The notes under the pieces are model-generated. The model had not been told where the DNA came from. It searched no databases and saw nothing but the letters and a program-made list of their open reading frames with translations. DNA of 64,000 nt from Chloroflexota bacterium (GTDB lineage Bacteria > Chloroflexota > Anaerolineae > CG2-30-64-16), in assembly GCA_026389845.1 (NCBI GenBank), contig JAPLHB010000096.1:23186-87185 (forward strand), given 5' to 3'. A program made the position numbers and the translations under genes. How positions within the stretch are numbered: the first letter of the stretch is position 1; the number at the start of each line of letters is the position of its first letter. Below, piece after piece: positions 48,791 through 56,890 of this stretch.

Positions 48791-49798
48791 GTGAGAAATA
48801 TCAACAGCCTTCTCGCGCGTGTCCGGCGCATCCCGGCCAAATATCTTTATGCCGCCCTGCTGCTCCTTGCTGTCATCGTGCCCATTCCGCTGGCGAGCGA
48901 GTACCCCTACTACCTGTCCGTGCTCTGGACGGCCGGCATCTACATTCTGCTCGGCCTGAGCCTGAACATCATCGTGGGCTACGCGGGGTTGTTCCAACTC
49001 GGCCATGCGGCGTTTTTTGCCGTCGGCGCATACACGGTCGGCATCCTCAACGTCTACCTGGGCGTGCCCATTTTCCTGGGCCTGCCGGTCGCGATCGCGG
49101 TGGCGGGCGGCCTGGGCTACGTCATCAGCCGGCCGATCCTGCATCTGCGCGGGGATTACCTGGCGATCGTCACCATCGCCTTCGGCGAGATCCTGCGCAT
49201 GTTGCTGGTGAACAACGTGGGCGGGATCACCGGCGGCGCCAACGGCCTTTTCGGCATCGCCCAGCCGCGCCTCTTCGGCTTCACCTTCCGCTCGATCCTC
49301 AGCCACTACTACCTGGTGCTGGCCTTTGTGCTCATCACCATCGTGGCGATGCGCCGGCTGGAGAACTCGCGCCTGGGTCGCGCCTGGACGTACGTCCGCG
49401 AGGACGAGACGGCCGCCGAGGCGATGGGCGTGGACACCGTGCAGGTCAAGGCGATCGCGTTTCTGCTCGGCTCCGCGTGGGCTGGGCTGGCCGGCGCGCT
49501 CTACGCCAGCCGCATCACCGTCATCTCGCCCGACCTGGGCCGCTTCCTGGAATCCATCATCATCTTCTGCATCGTCGTCCTGGGCGGCACCGGCTCGATC
49601 CCCGGCGTCTTCGTCGGCGCCGCCGGCATGATCATCCTGCCGGAGATTTTCCGCGCGGTCAAAGACTGGCGCGACGGCTTCGTGGGCCTGGCGATGGTGT
49701 TGATGATGATCTTCCGGCCCATGGGGTTGTGGCCGAGTCGAAGGATTGCGATGGAGTTGGGCGCTGCGGAGGATGAAGTGGTGAAAGCAGCGGCGTGA
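48791..49798 (+). CDS. livM: Branched-chain amino acid ABC transporter permease LivM
   Basis: 335 residues from GTG at 48791, with AAGGAAG upstream. About nine helices. GLSLNIIVGYAGLFQLGHAAFFAVGAYTVG, LRGDYLAIVTIAFGEILRML and NGLFGIAQP are LivM signatures; the coupling region is AWTYVREDETAAEAMGVDTVQVKA, then VVLGGTGSIPGVFVGAAGMIILPEIF. It pairs with LivH. The last codons are followed by a short heptamer run. Confidence 0.95.
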   Translation: MRNINSLLARVRRIPAKYLYAALLLLAVIVPIPLASEYPYYLSVLWTAGIYILLGLSLNIIVGYAGLFQLGHAAFFAVGAYTVGILNVYLGVPIFLGLPVAIAVAGGLGYVISRPILHLRGDYLAIVTIAFGEILRMLLVNNVGGITGGANGLFGIAQPRLFGFTFRSILSHYYLVLAFVLITIVAMRRLENSRLGRAWTYVREDETAAEAMGVDTVQVKAIAFLLGSAWAGLAGALYASRITVISPDLGRFLESIIIFCIVVLGGTGSIPGVFVGAAGMIILPEIFRAVKDWRDGFVGLAMVLMMIFRPMGLWPSRRIAMELGAAEDEVVKAAA

Positions 49799-49845
49799 TA
49801 CGTGCTGCGTACTGCGTGACTGTAGGGCGAGGCTTGAGGTAAAAT

Positions 49846-50337
49846 GTGGACTACGCGGAGTGGGTGAGGGGGCTGTCGCCAGATGTCACGGGTGATACGC
49901 TGTGGAAAATCGAAGCGTACCGTCTGGCGCCGTTTGCAGGCTACCTGGCGTGGCCCGATGTGACCAAGCTGGTCAAAGATCGGCGCACGTTAGAGCTGAC
50001 TGGTCAGTTGTATGATGCCGTCGGCTCAATCGGCTCTCACATCGCCGAGGGTTACAGTCGCAGCAGCGGCAAGGATCGGGTTCGTTTTTACGAGTATGGT
50101 CTCGGCTCTGCCCGTGAGGGCCGGCACTGGTATCTTCAGGCCCGTCCGATCCTTGGCGACGCCGTCGTGCAGCACCGCGTCAGCCTGCTGACTCAAATCA
50201 TCCGCCTGCTCTTAACCATGATTCCCGATCAACGCCAGATCACGATCCGGGAAGAAAGTGTCGTCTACGAGATTGACCTTGCCCACCTGCTCACGGACAT
50301 CCCATTGCCCGACGATATCGCTGAGACAGTCACGTAG
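49846..50337 (+). CDS. Four-helix-bundle protein (23S rRNA IVS-type)
   Basis: 163 residues from GTG at 49846, with GAGG seven bases upstream. DTLWKIEAYRLAPFAGYLAW and SIGSHIAEGYSRSSGKDRVRFYEYGLGSAREGRHWYLQA match the S23/TIGR02436 four-helix bundle, originally found in 23S rRNA intervening sequences but mostly encoded in ordinary loci. Function is unknown; it forms pentamers and may bind nucleic acid. It sits between livM and livG, flanked by heptamer repeats on both sides, so it looks inserted into the operon. Confidence 0.85.
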   Translation: MDYAEWVRGLSPDVTGDTLWKIEAYRLAPFAGYLAWPDVTKLVKDRRTLELTGQLYDAVGSIGSHIAEGYSRSSGKDRVRFYEYGLGSAREGRHWYLQARPILGDAVVQHRVSLLTQIIRLLLTMIPDQRQITIREESVVYEIDLAHLLTDIPLPDDIAETVT

Positions 50338-50392
50338 CACGCATCACGCATCACGATCTCACGCAGCACGCATCACGCAGCACGTTCATCCA
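50331..50392. repeat. Heptamer array (ACGCATC/ACGCAGC) before livG
   Basis: About seven imperfect units. A shorter set of complementary GCTGCGT/ACTGCGT units lies at 49802-49818 on the other side of the four-helix-bundle gene. Confidence 0.85.
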
Positions 50393-50406
50393 CAGGACCC
50401 AAACCC

Positions 50407-51192
50407 ATGTCTTTGCTCAAAGTCTCCGGGTTAACCAAATCCTTCGGCGGCCTCATGGCCGTGCATAACGTGGACATCGCTATCGAGGCCGGACAGATTT
50501 TGGGCATGATCGGGCCGAACGGCGCGGGCAAAACGACGGTGTTCAATCTGATCACCGGCATCTACCGGCCCGACAAGGGCGCGGTCGAGTTCTCCGGGAT
50601 GAGCCTGCTCGGACTGCGGCCGCACGCCATCGCCGAGGCCGGCGTTGCCCGCACGTTCCAGACGATCCGTCTGTTCCCCAATTTGACCGTGCTCGAAAAC
50701 GTCATGGCCGGACGGCACTGCCGCAGTCGCGCCGGTGTGGCCGGCGCAGTCTTCCGGCCGCCGCGGCAGCGGGCCGAGGAGCAGGAGATCCGCGCCCAGG
50801 CCGAACGCTGCCTGCGTTTTATGAACATCTGGCGCTTCGGCAACGAGCTGGCGAAGAACCTGCCCTACGGCGATCAGCGCCGCGTCGAGGTCGCCCGCGC
50901 CCTGGCGACCGACCCCAGGCTGCTGATCCTGGACGAGCCGGCCGCCGGTCTCAACGAGCAGGAAAGCGCCGGCCTGATGGCCCTGATTCGGCAAATCCGC
51001 GAGACCGGCATCACCATCTTCCTGATCGAGCACGACATGAAGGTGGTCATGGGCGTCTCGGACCGCGTCATGGTGTTGGACAACGGCGAGAAGATCGCGG
51101 AAGGCACGCCGGCCGAAGTGCGGGCCAACCCGCGGGTGATCGAGGCCTACTTGGGCCGCGAGGACGAAGAGGAGGTCTGGCCCCGTGTCTGA
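50407..51192 (+). CDS. livG: Branched-chain amino acid ABC transporter ATP-binding protein LivG
   Basis: 261 residues. Walker A is GMIGPNGAGKTTVFNLI near residues 36-52, the LivG-specific region is GVARTFQTIRLFPNLTVLENVMAG, the signature is LPYGDQRRVEVARAL, Walker B is LLILDEPAAGLNEQES and the switch His lies in FLIEHDMKVVM. It powers LivHM with LivF. Its end overlaps livF by eight bases. Confidence 0.95.
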   Translation: MSLLKVSGLTKSFGGLMAVHNVDIAIEAGQILGMIGPNGAGKTTVFNLITGIYRPDKGAVEFSGMSLLGLRPHAIAEAGVARTFQTIRLFPNLTVLENVMAGRHCRSRAGVAGAVFRPPRQRAEEQEIRAQAERCLRFMNIWRFGNELAKNLPYGDQRRVEVARALATDPRLLILDEPAAGLNEQESAGLMALIRQIRETGITIFLIEHDMKVVMGVSDRVMVLDNGEKIAEGTPAEVRANPRVIEAYLGREDEEEVWPRV

Positions 51193-51907
51193 GCCGATCC
51201 TGGAAATCCGCGACGTCCACACCTACTACGGCCACGTCCACGCGCTCAAGGGCATCTCGTTGGAAGTGGCCCAGGGCGAGATCGTGGCGCTGATCGGCGC
51301 GAACGGCGCGGGCAAGAGCACGACCCTGCGCACGATCAGCGGCATCGTGCGGCCCAAGGGGGGCGACGTCGTGATCGCCGGCAAATCCATCCTGGGGATG
51401 CCCGCACACGAGATCGTCTACCTGGGCGTCTCGCACGCGCCCGAAGGCCGCAAGATCTTCTCGACCCTGACGGTCAACGAAAACCTGAACATGGGCGCGT
51501 ACAGCCTGGGCAGCGCCAAAGCCCGCATCGAGGAGCACCGTGCGCGCGTTTTCAAGCTGTTCCCGCGGCTCCAGGAGCGGCGGAGCCAGCTCGCCGGCAC
51601 CCTTTCCGGCGGCGAGCAGCAGATGCTCGCCATCGGCCGCGCGCTGATGTCGGACCCCAAGATCCTGCTCCTGGACGAGCCGTCGCTGGGCCTGGCCCCG
51701 CTGCTCGTCAAGGCCATTTTCGACACCGTGGCTGAGATCAACCGGTCGGGCACGACGATCCTCCTGGTGGAGCAAAACGCCCGCGCCGCGCTCAAGCTGG
51801 CGCACAAGGGGTACGTGCTGGAAACCGGCAGCATCGTCCTGGCCGGGCCGGCCGCAGCGTTGTTAGCAGACGAGCGGGTGCGGAAGGCGTATTTGGGGGA
51901 GGCGTGA
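51185..51907 (+). CDS. livF: Branched-chain amino acid ABC transporter ATP-binding protein LivF
   Basis: 240 residues from GTG at 51185. Walker A is IGANGAGKSTTLRTI, the signature LSGGEQQMLAIGRALMSDP, Walker B KILLLDEPSLGLAPLLVK and the switch region LLVEQNARAAL. It forms the ATPase pair with LivG. Last gene of the liv operon. Confidence 0.95.
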   Translation: MSEPILEIRDVHTYYGHVHALKGISLEVAQGEIVALIGANGAGKSTTLRTISGIVRPKGGDVVIAGKSILGMPAHEIVYLGVSHAPEGRKIFSTLTVNENLNMGAYSLGSAKARIEEHRARVFKLFPRLQERRSQLAGTLSGGEQQMLAIGRALMSDPKILLLDEPSLGLAPLLVKAIFDTVAEINRSGTTILLVEQNARAALKLAHKGYVLETGSIVLAGPAAALLADERVRKAYLGEA

Positions 51908-51968
51908 GGCAACCGGCGTTGGCGCGGATCAAGAGTCCGCTGGACAACATGCAGTTGTAGGAGTCGGC

Positions 51969-52039
51969 GGGCGCGTGGCGCCCGGTTAGTTACCCGACAC
52001 AGAACTTGCGGGTAACACCACCCGTGAGGGTGTTACCCG
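51969..52039. repeat. Two hairpins after livF
   Basis: GGGCGC-GTG-GCGCCC at 51969-51983 and CGGGTAACACC / GGTGTTACCCG at 52009-52019 and 52029-52039. Either could end the liv transcript, but no clear T-run follows. Confidence 0.6.
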
Positions 52040-52120
52040 ACGGTCTTGTGTCGTGGAACGTAAGTTCCCCGTCGTGCCGTTACGAATTGCAGTCGGGTGG
52101 CGGGCAAAGGAGAAGAATAA

Positions 52121-52582
52121 ATGGCAGACGAAAAAGACATCCTATTTGCAATGTTCAAGGAATACCTCGACGAGGGGTTTTATCATCTGGAACAGAGAAC
52201 TGCTACCGCCAACGTCATCCTCGTACTTGCAGGTGCTACCGTTGGGCTTATCACGTTTGACCAGAAACTCGGAGGCACTGATATTTTTGCCGCCTACTTT
52301 CTGATAGGACTCGGACTCTTTGGTATGTTGTGGAGCGCAAAGCACCACGAAAGGTACAACTATTTCCTAGAAAGAGCGCGGGGCTACAGAGAGAAATTGG
52401 GTGAGTTCCTCCCCCAAATAGATATGATAGACATTAACAAGAAGGCAGAGGAGAAGGCAAAAAAGAAATACCGAGTTCTTTTTCGGATTCAGTTGTGGTA
52501 CCTATGGACATTTCTATACCTTATGATAACGGCACTTGGCATCCTAATCGCCGTGTTTTATTTCTTGCAACCGACGAAGTGA
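52121..52582 (+). CDS. Small membrane protein of unknown function, lower-GC
   Basis: 153 residues with AAAGGAG upstream. Two hydrophobic segments near residues 30-66 (TANVILVLAGATVGLITF and IFAAYFLIGLGLFGMLW), a charged helical stretch (AEEKAKKKYR), and one C-terminal span (FLYLMITALGILIAVFYFL). Codon use is clearly less GC-rich than in neighbouring genes, suggesting recent acquisition. No family is recognised. It is followed by an attC-like sequence, as in gene cassettes. Confidence 0.7.
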   Translation: MADEKDILFAMFKEYLDEGFYHLEQRTATANVILVLAGATVGLITFDQKLGGTDIFAAYFLIGLGLFGMLWSAKHHERYNYFLERARGYREKLGEFLPQIDMIDINKKAEEKAKKKYRVLFRIQLWYLWTFLYLMITALGILIAVFYFLQPTK

Positions 52583-52595
52583 ATCAGACCTAACA

Positions 52596-52682
52596 CGCAC
52601 GAACGGGGAATACACGCACGCCGGCCACGCCACGTAAGCGGCTTTTAGCTGTGGTGGTTGGCGTAGTTGGATGTTGACTTCA
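52596..52682. other. attC-like recombination site candidate
   Basis: Starts with ACCTAAC (fits RYYYAAC) shortly after the membrane-protein stop and ends with GTTGGAT (fits GTTRRRY). The interior ACGCCGGCCACGCCAC pairs with GTGGTGGTTGGCGT, leaving unpaired bases, around a 17-base loop. These are attC features, but the two core sites match at only five of seven positions and no integrase is seen. The remainder of 52583-52786 has no recognised gene. Confidence 0.35.
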
Positions 52683-52786
52683 TTTCGCGGGTCGCTTCGG
52701 GCGTGGCGGCGTGCTATAGCGTTTTGCGCTATGCCGCTTTATCCGTATCGGGGCGGCTCTGGCAGAGTCACAAAGGGATACCGTAA

Positions 52787-53374
52787 ATGTGGCAACGACT
52801 CATCGAATACATCAAGCGATTTTGGAATCGGCTCACTGGTCAGAAGGAAAGTGTTGTACCGAGCGCACCACCAAAAGTAGAGACTCCGCAAACGGCGATT
52901 GGCGAGCCAGAATTTGAGCTTGTATCAGGTGAACCACCGAGATACCAGCAACGCGAATCACTGTTCACTTATCGCGAGCGTGTTTTCTTCCAGGCATTGC
53001 TTGAAGACATTAGCGGTCAGTATGTGGTATTCGCAAAAGTGAGATTGGGAGACGTTCTTTTCTTGGCAAATGAGCCGGGGAACCGCAAGTACCACAATAA
53101 TCAAATCCAATGCAAGCATCTTGACTTTGTTCTGTGTGCGCGAGGCACATACAAACCGCTGTTGGCAATAGAGCTGGATGACAGTAGCCACGACAAGTAC
53201 GATCACCGCGAACGCGATGAGTTTAAGGACAAGATCTGTGCAGATGCAGGGCTGAAACTGTGGCGTGAGAGAATCAAACCGATGTACCCAAAGGGATTTA
53301 TCGGCGAGCGCGTTCGCGGAAAAATCGAAGGCAGAGAAGATAGAGAAGATAGAGCCGGAGAGGAAGTTCAGTAA
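52787..53374 (+). CDS. DUF2726 domain protein (nuclease-like)
   Basis: 195 residues. After a variable N-terminus, LFTYRERVFFQALLEDISGQYVVFAKVRLGDVL, CKHLDFVLCARGTYKPLLAIELDDSSHD and RDEFKDKICADAGLKLWR match DUF2726, a domain with a D-x-E/H core resembling restriction-endonuclease-like folds (IELDDSSH). Substrate and role are unknown; some members carry a topoisomerase-type zinc finger, absent here. The lower GC of this stretch (52-54 kb) suggests transfer. The tail EGREDREDRAGEE is low-complexity. Confidence 0.78.
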   Translation: MWQRLIEYIKRFWNRLTGQKESVVPSAPPKVETPQTAIGEPEFELVSGEPPRYQQRESLFTYRERVFFQALLEDISGQYVVFAKVRLGDVLFLANEPGNRKYHNNQIQCKHLDFVLCARGTYKPLLAIELDDSSHDKYDHRERDEFKDKICADAGLKLWRERIKPMYPKGFIGERVRGKIEGREDREDRAGEEVQ

Positions 53375-53458
53375 ACAAGACGCCCGACGTGGGGCTGTAG
53401 CGTTTGGCGACGTTCCGGTTCAATTTATTTGCGGCGCGTCACGCCAGCATCTAAGAAC
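53375..53458. other. Gap after the DUF2726 gene, possibly a decayed attC-like site
   Basis: Contains GACGC near 53388 and GCGTC near 53436 as outer complements, with GTAAAC at its left edge, but no second core site. No gene is seen. Confidence 0.25.
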
Positions 53459-53485
53459 AAAAACCGCCGCACAAGGGCGGCGGTT
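53459..53485 (-). terminator. Terminator of the DUF433 gene
   Basis: Minus-strand AACCGCCGC (53485-53477), a six-base loop, GCGGCGGTT (53470-53462) and then TTT. Perfect 9-bp stem, 22 bases beyond the DUF433 stop. Confidence 0.82.
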
Positions 53486-53506
53486 CAGAACAGATAAGGT
53501 ACTTTC

Positions 53507-53842
53507 TCATCGCGGTTGAACCGACGCGGCCTGACGCTCGGCGACGATGCGGCGCAATCTTTGGATCGCGGGCGACGGGTTGCGATTTTGTTCCTCCCAC
53601 CGACGATTTGTGTTCTCAAGCCAATTGACAAGATAGGCCGTGACCTTCTCCTTGTTATGTAAGTAATAGGTGATAGTCGCGTGAACTTGTTCAAGTGTCA
53701 ATGAAGGATACTGTGCTACGATGTCTTCGGGGAAACGACTGCGATAGATATAATCATAGAGAACGGTTTCTATCCCAGCCCGCGTCCCTTTAATGCGAAT
53801 ATCGTTTGGAGCAAGGAAGCTAAAGTATTCTTCGAGTTGCAT
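53507..53842 (-). CDS. DUF433 family antitoxin-like protein
   Basis: 111 residues from ATG at 53842, with GGGGGTG upstream. NDIRIKGTRAGIETVLYDYIYRSRFPEDIVAQYPSLTLEQVHATITYYLHNKEKVTAYL is the DUF433 (VapB45-like) winged-helix core, usually paired with a DUF5615 PIN-like toxin. No toxin follows: a terminator lies 22 bases downstream. It has its own promoter. Either a solitary antitoxin or a remnant of a lost module. Confidence 0.88.
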   Translation of the reverse strand: MQLEEYFSFLAPNDIRIKGTRAGIETVLYDYIYRSRFPEDIVAQYPSLTLEQVHATITYYLHNKEKVTAYLVNWLENTNRRWEEQNRNPSPAIQRLRRIVAERQAASVQPR

Positions 53843-53862
53843 GTCAATCACCCCCGAGGCAG

Positions 53863-53891
53863 ATTATATCACAAACGAAGAACGCCGCCAA
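53863..53891 (-). promoter_or_regulatory. Promoter of the DUF433 gene
   Basis: Minus strand TTGGCG (53891-53886), a 17-base spacer and TATAAT (53868-53863) with an upstream TG (extended -10). The leader would be about 14 bases. Confidence 0.75.
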
Positions 53892-54008
53892 AGATACGCA
53901 TACCGACAACGGCGGGGCGGCTTCACGGCGAAGGCGCTTTCAATTCATCCGCAGTTGCCGTGTGCTGCAGCGTTCACGACATGACTACTTCATTCCAAAG
54001 GCGGTGCT

Positions 54009-54461
54009 ATGACAACCAAATCCACCGTAGATGACTTCCTCTCCCAACGCACCCTGGCCGTGGTCGGCGTCTCGCGCGACCCGAAGAAATTCGGCAACAC
54101 GATCTACCGCGAGCTGAAGGCCAAAGGCTACCGCGTGCTCCCGGTCAACCCCAAGATGGAGACTTTCGACGGCGACCGCTGCTATCCGAGCCTGGCCGCG
54201 TTGCCCGAACGCCCCGGCGGTGCAGTCATCGTCGTGCCGCCCGCGCAGACCGAGGCGGTGGTGCGGGACGCGGCCGCCGCGGGCGTCGGGCGGGTCTGGA
54301 TGCAGGGTGGCGCCGAGTCGGACGCGGCGGTGCGCTTCTGCCAGGCGAACGGCATCAGCGAGGTGCATGGCGAGTGCGTCCTCATGTTCGCCAAGCCTCA
54401 GGGGTTCGGCCACAAGGCGCACCGGTGGGTGTGGGGACTGCTGGGCAAGCTGCCGAAGTGA
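54009..54461 (+). CDS. CoA-binding domain protein (YccU type)
   Basis: 150 residues, ATG preceded by AAGGCGG. LAVVGVSRDPKKFGNTIYRELKAKGYRVLPVNPKME is the Rossmann CoA-binding start. AALPERPGGAVIVVPPAQTEAVVRDAAAAGVGRVWMQGGAESDAA and ECVLMFAKP complete the succinyl-CoA-synthetase-alpha-like fold. Stand-alone proteins of this type bind CoA; their role is not established. Single gene flanked by repeats. Confidence 0.9.
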   Translation: MTTKSTVDDFLSQRTLAVVGVSRDPKKFGNTIYRELKAKGYRVLPVNPKMETFDGDRCYPSLAALPERPGGAVIVVPPAQTEAVVRDAAAAGVGRVWMQGGAESDAAVRFCQANGISEVHGECVLMFAKPQGFGHKAHRWVWGLLGKLPK

Positions 54462-54463
54462 TC

Positions 54464-54545
54464 TCGTGGTGCGTAGTGCGTGTTCCGTTTTCCCCGACCG
54501 TCTGCCCAGAATAACGCAGCACGTATCACGCACCACGCTTCACGC
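54464..54545. repeat. Inverted heptamer arrays after the CoA-binding gene
   Basis: GTGGTGC/GTAGTGC units (54467-54485) face ACGCAGC/ACGTATC/ACGCACC units (54514-54545) between convergent genes. They could act as a loose bidirectional terminator hairpin. Confidence 0.75.
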
Positions 54546-54546
54546 C

Positions 54547-55521
54547 TCATAACGTCAGCCAGGTCCCGATGCCCCGCTCCACTGCCCGCCGGTAGACGAT
54601 CGGCGCGGTCGCCATGTCGTCCAGCGCCAGGCCGAGGTTGCAGGTCATGGTCCGCTCGGTGGGCTTCTGGCGCCCGGGCTTCTGGCCCGTCACCAGCTCG
54701 CCCAGGCTGGCGTAGATGGGCGGGATGTCCTGGAAGTAGCCGATCTGCCGGTAGTGCTCCAACTGCGGCACGTCGTCGGTGCAGAACTTGTCCGTCTCTC
54801 GCATCGCCGCGCCGGTCCAGTACGAGTCGAAGTCCACCAGCGACGCGAACGCGCCTTCGCCCAGCCAGCCGGCCTGGATCGTGGCGTGCGGCTGGCGCAG
54901 GATCGGCCCCGCGGTGACGACCAGGTCGCAGCCGACCACCGCCTCCCGTGCTTCCTTCGCCTTCACCACCTCCAGACCCCCCCGGCCGCCCATCTCGGCC
55001 GCGTAACGCGCCGCGTTTTCGGCATGGGTATCATAGGCCACCACGCGTTTGAGCGAAAAGAGCACGTTCAGCGCCTCCAGGTTGGTGCGCCCCTGCACGC
55101 CGCAACCCAGGATGCCGACGGTGTGCGATTCGGGGCGGGCCAGGTATTTCGCGGCCAGCGCGGTCGCCGCGCCGGTGCGCATCCCCGTGATCCAGGTGCA
55201 GTCCATTACCGCCAGCGGGATGCCGGTCTCGTCGTCGTTGAGGATCAGCAGGCCGGTGATATAGGGCAGGCCACGCTGCGGGTTCGCCGGGAAGCCGCTG
55301 ACCCACTTTAGGCCGATGGCGTGCAGCGCGGGGATGTAGGCCGGCATGGCGTGGATGAACGCGTCGGGGCGGGAGGAGACGGCCGGCTTGGGCGGCATCT
55401 CCACGTGGCCCTCGCCATGCTCGCGGAAGGCGATCTCCAGCGACTCGATGATCTCGGCCATCGTCACGCCGACCGCTTCCACGTCGGCGCGGGAGAGGTA
55501 GAGGAGTTTGGGTGTAGACAC
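54547..55521 (-). CDS. Ornithine cyclodeaminase / mu-crystallin family protein
   Basis: 324 residues from GTG at 55521, with AAGGAG eight bases upstream. LLYLSRADVEAVGVTMAEIIESLEIAFREHGEG, the substrate segment MPPKPAVSSRPDAFIHAMPAYIPALHAIGLKWVSGFP with its Lys, and the NAD-binding TVGILGCGVQGRTNLEAL define the family. Members include ornithine cyclodeaminase, alanine dehydrogenase and ketimine or opine reductases; this one is not assigned further. The upstream EamA reading frame overlaps its 5' half in another frame because that gene lost its stop. Confidence 0.9.
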   Translation of the reverse strand: MSTPKLLYLSRADVEAVGVTMAEIIESLEIAFREHGEGHVEMPPKPAVSSRPDAFIHAMPAYIPALHAIGLKWVSGFPANPQRGLPYITGLLILNDDETGIPLAVMDCTWITGMRTGAATALAAKYLARPESHTVGILGCGVQGRTNLEALNVLFSLKRVVAYDTHAENAARYAAEMGGRGGLEVVKAKEAREAVVGCDLVVTAGPILRQPHATIQAGWLGEGAFASLVDFDSYWTGAAMRETDKFCTDDVPQLEHYRQIGYFQDIPPIYASLGELVTGQKPGRQKPTERTMTCNLGLALDDMATAPIVYRRAVERGIGTWLTL

Positions 55522-56638
55522 GACGGTAGCTCCTTTGTTGTAAAATGGGATGCCTTGTTCCTCCAACACCCGCATGGGCATCGTCTTCGTCAGACCCTTC
55601 TCTTACACGATTCTGCGAATCGAGTGTACTTTCCTGTTCTTCGTTATCTCTTGACCTCCGAGGAGTCGCTCCCACCCCCCTAGCCCCCCGACGTCGGGGG
55701 GAGCGAAATTCCCCCACGCTTGGGGGGTCAGGGGGGCGTCGTTGCGACAAGAGGATCACCCCGCTCACCACGACCAACGCGCCCGCAATTTGCCAGCCAT
55801 CGAGCCGCTCGCCGAGAAAAACGTAGCCGATGAACGCAGCAAACGGCACCTCGATCATGGCCGCGATGGACGTGACGCTGGCCTGCAAACGCCGCAGCCC
55901 CAACGTGTAGCTCGTGTAGCCGCCAATGGTCGTGAGCAGCACCAGCCCGGCAAACGCGGCCCAGGCCTGCCCGCTGATCTGCGCCGGCAGGGGCCGGCCA
56001 ACAGGTAAGTACACTGCATGTATTTGGAAGGGCAGCAGCGCCAACGCCGCGAACCCGAAGGCGTAGACCAGGATCGTCCAGGCGTTGTAGTCGCCGGTGA
56101 GCTTCTTGGTAAACAGGGTGATCCCGCTGTAAGCCAACGCCGCGCCCAGCGGGAAGAGCAGCCCGATGGGGGTGAACTGGATATTGCCGGCGCTGGTCGG
56201 CCGGGCGATGAGGAGGGTGCCGGCGCACGCCATCCCGATCGCCGCCCACTTGCGCCACGTCAGCGGCTCGCGCCAAATGAGCCGGGCCATGATCGTGACG
56301 ATGATCGGCGCATTGCACTGGATCACCGTCGCCACCGACATGCCGACGTTCAGCACGGAGAGGATCCACAGCACCTGGAACGTGCCCACGGCCAACGCGC
56401 CCATCCCCGCCAGCCAGGGCAGATCGCGGGGCTTGACGCGCAGGAGACCGGGCCGCACGAGCAGGATGGCGAGGAACAGACAGGCTGACGTGGTCAGCAC
56501 CCGCCAGAAGGCCAGCCCCAGCGCGCTGATGCCGCTGCCTCGCACGATCAGCGTGATGAACAGGCCGGCCGTGGACCAGCACAGCGTTGCCAGGATGACG
56601 AACCCCAGCCCCAGCCAGCGACGTTGTTTGTCGGCCAT
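55522..56638 (-). CDS. EamA/DMT family transporter with lost stop codon
   Basis: Functional part is about residues 1-303 (56638 to about 55730): ten helices in two EamA repeats, from GLGFVILATLCWSTAGLFITLIV to VPFAAFIGYVFLGERLDGWQIAGALVVVSGVILLSQRR. It likely exports amino acids or metabolites. After QRRPPD the frame enters a G/C-rich repeat (55672-55738) and has no stop until 55031, giving a 535-residue reading whose last ~230 residues are Arg/Pro/Gly nonsense antisensical to any family and overlapping the cyclodeaminase gene. I list the gene only to that gene's start. ATG at 56638 overlaps the preceding remnant's stop (TGATG). Confidence 0.8.
55672..55738. repeat. G/C-homopolymer repeat at the EamA 3' end
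   Basis: CCCCCCTAGCCCCCCGACGTC, GGGGGGAGCGAAATTCCCCC and TGGGGGGTCAGGGGGGC blocks. Same family as 2078-2151. Read by the EamA gene as PPDPPSVGEFRSPRRRG. Confidence 0.88.
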
Positions 56639-56856
56639 CAGTCACCCTTGGACGTGAGCGCCAGGCAGCCGATGTAGCGCCGGCCGAAATCGGGGTCCAG
56701 GTCAACCTGCTCGGCCGCGATCCGCTCGCCGCGGGCGAACTCCGCGTCATCCAACATGAGCGCCGCGCCGAAGCCGGCCCCGTTGGCCGATGACTCCATC
56801 ACGTCGGGCGCGATCGGCGGGATCATGCCCAGCCCCACTACCGCCCCCACGCCCAA
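56638..56856 (-). pseudogene. C-terminal remnant of an ASKHA/DUF4445-type corrinoid-activase-like protein
   Basis: 72 residues. GLGMIPPIAPD, SSANGAGFGAALMLDDAE and DLDPDFGRRYIGCLAL resemble the last segment of DUF4445/RACE-type activators of corrinoid proteins (GMxPPI, NAAGxGA, DPDFxxxF). The rest of the several-hundred-residue protein is missing; only 34 bases separate it from the PPK2 gene upstream. Its stop overlaps the EamA start, so it may still serve as a translated leader. The assignment is by motif resemblance. Confidence 0.45.
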
Positions 56857-56890
56857 CTGGCTGCCGATTGATCATAGCCTGGGCATTTCT

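Noticed and set aside
55031..55730. The EamA C-terminal 230 residues as a real second domain
   Set aside because: The composition is Arg/Pro/Gly-rich and the DNA is the well-conserved ornithine cyclodeaminase gene in another frame.
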